Shown here: one piece after another, positions 51,360-57,046 of the stretch | How the letters are laid out: each line of letters starts with the position of its first letter | Numbering within the stretch: the stretch's first letter is position 1 | DNA from: JARIHD01 sp036392795 | GTDB taxonomy: Bacteria; Patescibacteriota; Saccharimonadia; Saccharimonadales; UBA4665 | Assembly: GCA_036392795.1 (NCBI GenBank) | Contig: DASVXH010000014.1 | Span: forward strand, 1 to 59,940 | Length of the DNA: 59,940 bases | Direction of reading: 5' to 3' | The notes under the pieces: generated by a model | The model's input: the letters and a program-made list of their open reading frames with translations, nothing else | What the model was told of the DNA's origin: nothing | Database searches by the model: none | Made by a program: the position numbers and the translations under genes

Positions 51360-51368
51360 TGTTATAAT
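51360..51368 (+). promoter_or_regulatory. Extended -10 promoter of the hisS leader
   Basis: TGt followed by a perfect TATAAT (51363-51368). Predicted start near 51375, four bases before the leader-peptide ATG 51379. Confidence 0.65.
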
Positions 51369-51378
51369 TATGTAAATC

Positions 51379-51417
51379 ATGCGACAGAGATTACAGCATC
51401 ATCAGATCCATAGATAG
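51379..51417 (+). CDS. Candidate histidine leader peptide upstream of hisS
   Basis: A 12-codon ORF reading MRQRLQHHQIHR then TAG. Three of twelve codons are His (codons 7, 8 and 11), two in tandem. It starts a few bases after a strong promoter, in the same nearly leaderless manner as other first genes in the window, and ends one base before a long inverted repeat with a terminator. The arrangement is that of a classical attenuation leader peptide sensing charged tRNA-His. It is not proof: a 12-codon ORF could be chance. Confidence 0.6.
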   Translation: MRQRLQHHQIHR

Positions 51418-51480
51418 CCGGAACAAATCCGTCGCCTTTTTAATATTGCAAGAAAAAGCGTCGGTTTGTCCGGCGTTTTT
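51418..51480 (+). promoter_or_regulatory. Candidate transcription attenuator of hisS
   Basis: Two exclusive folds. Antiterminator: 51418-51427 pairs with 51465-51473 (bulged A22) and, nested inside, 51429-51441 pairs with 51453-51464 (one T-T mismatch, one bulged C). Terminator: 51454-51464 pairs with 51470-51480 around a TTTGT loop, ending in a five-T run (51476-51480). A ribosome at the leader stop codon would cover 51418 to about 51429 and free the terminator; a ribosome stalled on His codons 7/8 would leave the antiterminator free. Confidence 0.65.
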
Positions 51481-51490
51481 ATATAGAATT

Positions 51491-51499
51491 TGATACAAT
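51491..51499 (+). promoter_or_regulatory. Possible second, proximal promoter of hisS
   Basis: TGa followed by TACAAT (51494-51499), 24 bases before ATG 51524 and downstream of the terminator. If active it would give attenuation-independent basal expression. Confidence 0.5.
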
Positions 51500-51523
51500 C
51501 AATCTGAAATAGGAAAATACTTT

Positions 51524-52837
51524 ATGACACTAGCAACGCAGCCCTACAAGGGCGCACGCGATTTTTACCCCGAAGACAAACGTTTGCAGAAATACATGTT
51601 CGGCACGATTCGCAAGGTAGTAGAGCAATTTGGTTACGAAGAATACGACGCGCCCATACTGGAACCGCTGGAACTATACCTGGCAAAAACCGGCGAAGAA
51701 ATCGTTAATGAACAAACGTATGCCTTTACTGACCGGGGGGGTCGTCAGGTGGCTATCCGTCCAGAAATGACACCCACGGTTAGTCGAATGGTGGCGGCGC
51801 GCCGCCAGGAGCTGGCTTATCCATTGCGCTGGTACAGTATCCCCAACCTTTGGCGTTATGAGCGTCCACAACGCGGCCGCTTGCGCGAACACTGGCAGCT
51901 AAACGTCGATATTTTTGGCCTACCCGGCATTGAAGCCGAAATGGAGCTGATTCAAATTGCCGACACTATCTTGCGAAGCTTTGGCTCAACCCATGACATG
52001 TACAGCATACGGATCAATAGCCGTAAACTGATGGACTTTATATTGAAGGACTATCTAGAATTAACGCCGACACAGATTAACACCGTCTGCAAGTTGATCG
52101 ACCGCATGCACAAGATTCCGCATGCCGAATTTATGGCAGAAGTTGACGCGGTGTTTACGCCATCGCAGCGCGACGCCGGCGCCAGTAATAAACTGATCGG
52201 CTTGCTAAAAATCAAGCAACTACAACACCTGCCGGAAGTGATTCGGGAGCATGAGTCTGCCAAAGAGCTAAAGCAGCTGATGGACATGCTGGACGATGCA
52301 CGAATTACTAACGCTGTTTTTGACATCACGATTATGCGCGGTTTCGATTATTACACAGGTATTGTGTTTGAAATCTTCGACAATGACCCAAATAATAATC
52401 GCTCTATGATGGGCGGCGGTCGCTACGACGGCCTCGTTGGGTTATTTGGTGTCGAGCCAGTGCCGACCGTTGGTCTGGGCTGGGGCGATGTAACCATGCA
52501 GAATTTCCTGGAAGGCCACGATCTTATGCCGAATTTACGTCCGGAAACCGATGTTTATGTGGTACTGATAGGTGATGTATACAGCAAAGCCCTAAGGATT
52601 ATTCAGGATTTACGGAATATGGGTGCTAATGTCGCTGTCGATTTAAGTGGTCGAAAGCCCGACAAACAGATTAAAAGCGCGGCCAAAAAAGGCATCCACT
52701 ATGCCATGTTTATTGGTGAAAAAGAACTGGATGAGGAGCTGTACGAAATCCGCAATCTGTTAACGGGTGTCGAAGAGCGACACAGTGCCGCACGGATCGT
52801 TAGTATTGTTACCGACTATCGGGAAGAGGAGATCTAG
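51524..52837 (+). CDS. hisS: Histidyl-tRNA synthetase
   Basis: A 437-residue class II synthetase. N-terminal KGARDFYPEDKRLQKYMF, motif 1 region YDAPILEPLELYLAKTGEE, motif 2 as FRYERPQ-like WRYERPQRGRLREHWQLNVD (about 110-130), His-specific signature RGFDYYTGIVFEIF (about 270-283) and motif 3 around GGGRYDGLVGLFG with VGLGWG. The C-terminal anticodon-binding domain (about 340-437) follows. A weak AGGA site precedes ATG 51524. Upstream lies a candidate His attenuator. Confidence 0.97.
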   Translation: MTLATQPYKGARDFYPEDKRLQKYMFGTIRKVVEQFGYEEYDAPILEPLELYLAKTGEEIVNEQTYAFTDRGGRQVAIRPEMTPTVSRMVAARRQELAYPLRWYSIPNLWRYERPQRGRLREHWQLNVDIFGLPGIEAEMELIQIADTILRSFGSTHDMYSIRINSRKLMDFILKDYLELTPTQINTVCKLIDRMHKIPHAEFMAEVDAVFTPSQRDAGASNKLIGLLKIKQLQHLPEVIREHESAKELKQLMDMLDDARITNAVFDITIMRGFDYYTGIVFEIFDNDPNNNRSMMGGGRYDGLVGLFGVEPVPTVGLGWGDVTMQNFLEGHDLMPNLRPETDVYVVLIGDVYSKALRIIQDLRNMGANVAVDLSGRKPDKQIKSAAKKGIHYAMFIGEKELDEELYEIRNLLTGVEERHSAARIVSIVTDYREEEI

Positions 52838-52841
52838 CCCC

Positions 52842-53246
52842 ATGCCCCAGGGCGAACTACTTAGCATTCGTTTAGGGGTTCAAGAAGGTCGCGGAATAGT
52901 GAGTTGTATCCTGGCGCCAGGTTCGCTGGGTAAATTTTTGGAATTTTGCGACGTGCCCTCTCTGCCTAAGCTTACCGATGTGCATATGCGTGGCCTGTGC
53001 AGTAGTTCGCTGCATAGAATACGAACCTGTCTGACACGGGATGATCCTATGCGACGCACCCAGCAGGAGCGTGAAGAGTGGTATGCACTCTACGATACCG
53101 AAAAAACGCACGTTGATTTTGAGGTGCTAATGACGGCACCCGAAGCATGCCCGACACCCGATTGTCTGCACCTGGGAGAGACGCTCCTAAGACTAACCCT
53201 AGAGCCTCGGACCTTAAATTTTGACAGCACACTAGATGAGGGGTAG
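52842..53246 (+). CDS. Small orphan protein downstream of hisS
   Basis: A 134-residue protein starting four bases after the hisS stop (ATG 52842; GAAGAGGA at 52823-52830 is a distant ribosome site). Mixed alpha/beta by inspection with six cysteines, among them the pair CPTPDC (about 117-122). The C-terminal part LGETLLRLTLEPRTLNF is strand-like. No family recognised. It is probably cotranscribed with hisS. The separate tig promoter lies beyond its stop. Confidence 0.6.
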   Translation: MPQGELLSIRLGVQEGRGIVSCILAPGSLGKFLEFCDVPSLPKLTDVHMRGLCSSSLHRIRTCLTRDDPMRRTQQEREEWYALYDTEKTHVDFEVLMTAPEACPTPDCLHLGETLLRLTLEPRTLNFDSTLDEG

Positions 53247-53263
53247 TCAAGTTATCCTCAATC

Positions 53264-53272
53264 TGTTACAGT
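53264..53272 (+). promoter_or_regulatory. Extended -10 promoter of tig
   Basis: TGt followed by TACAGT (53267-53272), eight bases before ATG 53281; leaderless or nearly so. Confidence 0.55.
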
Positions 53273-53280
53273 AACTCACT

Positions 53281-54636
53281 ATGCAAGTCAATAAAAAGAA
53301 TCTATCCGAAACTAAAGTCCAGTTGACCGTCACGGCAGACGCTGGTCAGCTGGCAGCCGCCAAACAAGCAACATTAGAGCATTTGGCGAACGATGTTAAG
53401 CTTCCTGGCTTCCGCCAAGGAAAAGCGCCACTGGCGCTCGTCGAGAAGAACGTTAATCCTGCCACCCTGCAGAGCGAATTTCTTGACCGGGCGATGAATG
53501 TTCTATACGGTGCCGTTATTGATAGCGAAAAACTTCGCCCCATCGCTCAACCCCAAGTCAACATTACCAAATTTGTTCCATTTGAAACGTTGGAATTGGT
53601 TTTTGAGGTCGAGGTTATCGGCGAGATTAAGCTTCCCGACTACAAGAAAATTAAAAAAGCCAAGTCCGAGGTAAAAGTAACCACCAAAGACGTAGAGGCG
53701 GTCATCGAACAGCTGCAAAAGCGTGAAGCAGAGCGCAAGGATGTAGACCGCGCTGCTAAAGGTGGTGACCAAACGTACATCGATTTTAAAGGCGTTGATG
53801 CTAAGACCAAAGAGCCTATCAAAGGTGCAGACGGCACTAATTATCCGCTTGTCCTGGGCAGCGATACCTTTATTCCCGGTTTTGAAGACAATATTATTGG
53901 CCTAAAGGCTGGTAGTGAAAAAACCTTTACCATCACTTTCCCTAAAGATTATGGTGTTGCGGCGCTACAGAACCGAAAGGTTGAGTTTACCGTCACAGTT
54001 CAAAAGGTTCAGGAGTTGGCAGTCGCTAAGGTGGATGATGCCTTTGCCGCCAAAGCCGGTCCTTTCAAGACAGTTCAGGAGCTTAAGGACGATATCAAGC
54101 GCCAGCTTGTTTCAGAAAAACAGCATCAAGCTGATCGAGATTACGCCGATGCCCTGCTAACAGAGATTGCGGCTAAATCAAAGGTTGCCATTCCTGAAGC
54201 TCTGATTGAAGAGCAAGTGAATAGTCTGCTGAACGAACAGAAGCAGAATGCGATCTATCGCGGCATGACTTGGCCTGACTTCCTGGAAAGTTTAGGTTTT
54301 ACCGAAGAAACCTACCGTAAAAAGATTCTCCCCGACGCAGAGCTACGAGTTAAAGCCGGGCTGATTCTGGGGGAAGTTGCCGAACAAGAAAAGATTATGA
54401 TTACGCCAGAAGAGCTGGAAATTCGTTTGCAGCTTCTAAAGGCTCAGTATCCGGATGATAAGATGCAGGCCGAACTGGACAAGCCCGAAACACGCCGCGA
54501 AATCGTATCGCGTATGGTAAGCGAGAAGACTGTTGACGCTTTGGTTGGTTATGCTGGCGGTGCTGTTGTCGATAAGGCCAAAACCCGGACTGCCGCAAAG
54601 CCTAAAGCCACTGCCGCAAAAAAAAGTTCTAAGTAG
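53281..54636 (+). CDS. tig: Trigger factor
   Basis: A 451-residue ribosome-associated chaperone and prolyl isomerase. N-terminal ribosome-binding domain with the exit-tunnel loop LPGFRQGKAPLALVEK (about 38-53, matching the GFRxGK signature), FKBP-type PPIase domain (about 150-240: YIDFKGVDAKT, IPGFEDNIIGLKAGSEKTF), and a helical C-terminal substrate cradle (about 245-425). A Lys/Ala-rich tail ends the protein. clpP follows, a common tig-clpP order, but clpP has a separate CIRCE promoter here. Confidence 0.96.
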   Translation: MQVNKKNLSETKVQLTVTADAGQLAAAKQATLEHLANDVKLPGFRQGKAPLALVEKNVNPATLQSEFLDRAMNVLYGAVIDSEKLRPIAQPQVNITKFVPFETLELVFEVEVIGEIKLPDYKKIKKAKSEVKVTTKDVEAVIEQLQKREAERKDVDRAAKGGDQTYIDFKGVDAKTKEPIKGADGTNYPLVLGSDTFIPGFEDNIIGLKAGSEKTFTITFPKDYGVAALQNRKVEFTVTVQKVQELAVAKVDDAFAAKAGPFKTVQELKDDIKRQLVSEKQHQADRDYADALLTEIAAKSKVAIPEALIEEQVNSLLNEQKQNAIYRGMTWPDFLESLGFTEETYRKKILPDAELRVKAGLILGEVAEQEKIMITPEELEIRLQLLKAQYPDDKMQAELDKPETRREIVSRMVSEKTVDALVGYAGGAVVDKAKTRTAAKPKATAAKKSSK

Positions 54637-54659
54637 AACCCATATTGAGGAAGACGAAA

Positions 54660-54686
54660 TTAGCACTCTTGACTTGAGAGTGCTAA
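54660..54686 (+). promoter_or_regulatory. CIRCE operator (HrcA site) of clpP
   Basis: TTAGCACTC (54660-54668), nine bases, GAGTGCTAA (54678-54686): a perfect CIRCE. TTGACT (54669-54674) in the spacer serves as -35, 18 bases before TAGTAT (54693-54698), exactly the layout at clpC. Confidence 0.93.
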
Positions 54687-54726
54687 TGGGGATAGTATAG
54701 GTAAGAGCATAAATAAGGAAGTACAT

Positions 54727-55338
54727 ATGGCAACGCCAACAAATAGTATTTTGGTTCCTACGGTTATCGAAAATGAAGGCCGCTTCGAGCGTGCATACGA
54801 TATCTACAGTCGTCTTTTAAAAGACCGGATTATTTTTTTGGGAACTGGCGTTGACCAACACTCGGCAAATCTAATTGTGGCACAGCTGCTATTTTTGCAG
54901 GCTCAAGACGCCAAAAAAGACATTTATCTGTATATCAATAGCCCTGGCGGCAGCGTTTACGATGCGCTCGCCGTGTATGACACTATGCAATATATCAGTA
55001 ATGACGTTCAAACTGTTGGTATCGGCATGCAGGCTTCGGCAGCGGCTTTCCTGTTGAGTTCGGGCGCCAAAGGTAAGCGTTTTCTTTTGCCTAATGCGAC
55101 AGTGATGATTCATCAGCCTTCCAGCGGTACTCGTGGCAAGGTAACCGATCAAGAGATCGACCTTAAAGAATCGCTCCGCGTGAAATATTTGCTAGAGGAA
55201 ATTATGGCCAAAAACACCGGCCAAAAACCAGAACGTATTCACGAAGACATGGAACGCGACCGCTGGATGACCGCGGTCGAAGCGAAAAAATACGGACTAG
55301 TTGACGGGATTATTACGACCCCACCTAAATCTCAGTAG
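54727..55338 (+). CDS. clpP: ATP-dependent Clp protease proteolytic subunit
   Basis: A 203-residue ClpP serine protease. Catalytic Ser in GMQASAAAFLLSSGAKGKR (about 98-116), His in NATVMIHQPSSGTRG (about 121-135) and Asp in ERDRWMTAVEAKKYGLVD (about 176-193). DIYLYINSPGGSVYDALAVYD provides the oxyanion/stabilising segment. Full length with AAGGAAG ribosome site. It forms the tetradecamer fed by ClpC; both genes share CIRCE control. Confidence 0.97.
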   Translation: MATPTNSILVPTVIENEGRFERAYDIYSRLLKDRIIFLGTGVDQHSANLIVAQLLFLQAQDAKKDIYLYINSPGGSVYDALAVYDTMQYISNDVQTVGIGMQASAAAFLLSSGAKGKRFLLPNATVMIHQPSSGTRGKVTDQEIDLKESLRVKYLLEEIMAKNTGQKPERIHEDMERDRWMTAVEAKKYGLVDGIITTPPKSQ

Positions 55339-55349
55339 GAAAAAGGGCG

Positions 55350-56012
55350 GTGGGTCTGCGCGTTGAATATCCAGAGCTCGGTAAGCGTAGGGGTGTTACT
55401 GTTGCCGATTTTTTGGGTCCCACGGAGGCAAAGTGCCAGGCGCGGCCCATCCTTAATACCTTGATCAGCTCGTATCAAAAACAGTTCGAACAGGGCAGGC
55501 ATCCGAGACTGCCCCAGGGTCTTATTAAGCGATCGTTCGGCCTTCGCCACTACTGCACCTACCTGCACTCGCATTTTCAAGAAGGCGGACAGCTCGTTGT
55601 CGTTCAAGACGAAACGGTGCAGGGTGAAATAAATGCTTTTTGCACGACATCATATGCGCACAGAGTGTTAGGCGGTGGGTACGACGGTTGTTACCTAAAA
55701 GATGTAGTAGCCTTTCCGCATCGGAGCGGTTTGGGTAGCCTGGTGATGCATGCGGCGCTAAAGTTTGGGCAATTCAAGCCCGATGATGCTGTAGTGCTAC
55801 ATGCTTTTAAAGGCAGTAAGGTTAATGGTTGGTATGAAAGGCATCATATTAAACTTGATCCGACTGCCTCGCCGGAGCAGTATGAATTCGATGCTGACCA
55901 TAGGCTGCCCTTGGTGACGCATCGTACGCCGGATTCCTATTATCTGGGCGACGTCATTCAATCGCTTGAAAAGAGATATCCACATTTGATAGACGGCGAG
56001 CCGGTGCTATAG
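55350..56012 (+). CDS. GNAT-like acetyltransferase, tentative (first of a tandem pair)
   Basis: A 220-residue protein from GTG 55350 with an AAAAGGGCG purine stretch just ahead, 11 bases after clpP. The segment DVVAFPHRSGLGSLVMHAAL (about 126-145) matches the GNAT acetyl-CoA pyrophosphate loop (V-x-x-x-x-x-x-G-x-G/A), followed by VVLHAFKGSKVNGWYERHHI, which looks like the beta5-alpha4 end of the fold. Substrate unknown. Probably in the clpP unit, so possibly under CIRCE control. Confidence 0.68.
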   Translation: MGLRVEYPELGKRRGVTVADFLGPTEAKCQARPILNTLISSYQKQFEQGRHPRLPQGLIKRSFGLRHYCTYLHSHFQEGGQLVVVQDETVQGEINAFCTTSYAHRVLGGGYDGCYLKDVVAFPHRSGLGSLVMHAALKFGQFKPDDAVVLHAFKGSKVNGWYERHHIKLDPTASPEQYEFDADHRLPLVTHRTPDSYYLGDVIQSLEKRYPHLIDGEPVL

Positions 56013-56040
56013 TTATTAGCACATTAACTTGGCGGTTGTT

Positions 56041-56826
56041 ATGAAAGCTCACTATAAAAATTCGCCGTTTCAGCTGGAAGGTGTTGATTTTTATGTAGGT
56101 GACCCGGATGAAATGAGCCCATCTGGCTACATGAGTCTCTATGCGCTAGCACAGGCGTCGTTTGCTGGTGTCTACACTGAAATGAATAAGAATGTAGGTT
56201 CAGCATCTACTCCCCCTCTTCCGGATGAAGCCTTAAAAGCAGCTGCGTACCTTTTGGGCGGTAGCCGGCAGTCGTTTGAACTGACGCGCCGAGACCCCTT
56301 GCAATTGAATGACCGCCTAGATAACCCCGAGCCACTTTCTTATTCATCGCCTACTTTGGTAGTCGCCAGAAAGAGCCGAGAAATTATTGGCTACGCCTAT
56401 GCAGCCAATGTTACGTCGGGGAGTCGTTCGTTCAAGAGACAACTTAAGATGAGGGGTACTGCCCATAAATACGCTTGGCTGCGGGAAGTAGTTGCCGCGC
56501 CTAACGCTCCGAATGGCATTGGTACAACTATGGCCGCCTTGTTGATGGAAGAATTTGACCCCCGACAACCGGCAAGTGCGTATACCTGGAGAGGAAATGA
56601 CGTAGGCGAGGCGTTTGTTTCGTCGCTGGGCTTTACTACTGATATCAGAGAAAAGGCGCGGGAGGTGCAACCCTTTGGGGCTTTGGCTGGGACTTTTGAT
56701 CTAATCCGCTGGACGGCTTCGGTTAGTGATATTACTAGCACGATCAACAAGAAGGCCCAAGAAAGCGGCAGTCTAGATATGCTCGAACGCGCCCGAGCCT
56801 TGGCAGCAGAAACAGAACTAAGATAA
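56041..56826 (+). CDS. GNAT-like protein, tentative (second of a tandem pair)
   Basis: A 261-residue protein starting at ATG 56041; TTG 56029 is in frame upstream but less likely. WLREVVAAPNAPNGIGTTMA (about 143-162) has the spacing of a GNAT pyrophosphate-binding loop with GIG, and AYTWRGNDVGEAFVSSLGFT resembles the following helix and strand with the F-x-x-x-G-F ending typical of GNATs. The N-terminal half is variable. It is only distantly similar to the preceding gene; a shared origin is inferred from fold motifs and position. Confidence 0.62.
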   Translation: MKAHYKNSPFQLEGVDFYVGDPDEMSPSGYMSLYALAQASFAGVYTEMNKNVGSASTPPLPDEALKAAAYLLGGSRQSFELTRRDPLQLNDRLDNPEPLSYSSPTLVVARKSREIIGYAYAANVTSGSRSFKRQLKMRGTAHKYAWLREVVAAPNAPNGIGTTMAALLMEEFDPRQPASAYTWRGNDVGEAFVSSLGFTTDIREKAREVQPFGALAGTFDLIRWTASVSDITSTINKKAQESGSLDMLERARALAAETELR

Positions 56827-56833
56827 TAATAGC

Positions 56834-56862
56834 TTGACATTTGCTGAAATTGTCCTCATAAT
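56834..56862 (+). promoter_or_regulatory. Promoter of rpoB
   Basis: Perfect TTGACA (56834-56839), 17 bases, CATAAT (56857-56862). Predicted start near 56869, leader about 178 bases. Confidence 0.75.
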
Positions 56863-56866
56863 CCTA

Positions 56867-57034
56867 CCCTAAGAAGTAGTGTAAGTTGGGTAGTGCTACC
56901 TTTGGAAAGAAAGTTAGTACCAAAAACACCCGCTTAGGGATCTTCGCGCGCAAAAATACACTCTATTTATAAACGTTATTCGTCTATTGAAGGGCGGGTA
57001 CGGTTAGCCGGCCTTATAGACAAACAAGAAGGGG
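56867..57034 (+). promoter_or_regulatory. Structured leader of rpoB
   Basis: Contains CCCTAAG (56867-56873) complementary to CTTAGGG (56933-56939), a local GGTA/TACC hairpin (56889-56900), and a 40-base imperfect hairpin closed by GTCTAT (56982-56987) with ATAGAC (57016-57021) and AAGG/CCTT inside. The ribosome site GAAGGGGA (57028-57034) follows directly. No terminator is seen. Confidence 0.5.
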
Positions 57035-57046
57035 AATTGCTACAAG

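Noticed and set aside
51418..51480. T-box riboswitch upstream of hisS
   Set aside because: The leader is too short and lacks a T-box sequence (UGGN-type bulge) and specifier stem; a leader-peptide attenuator fits better.
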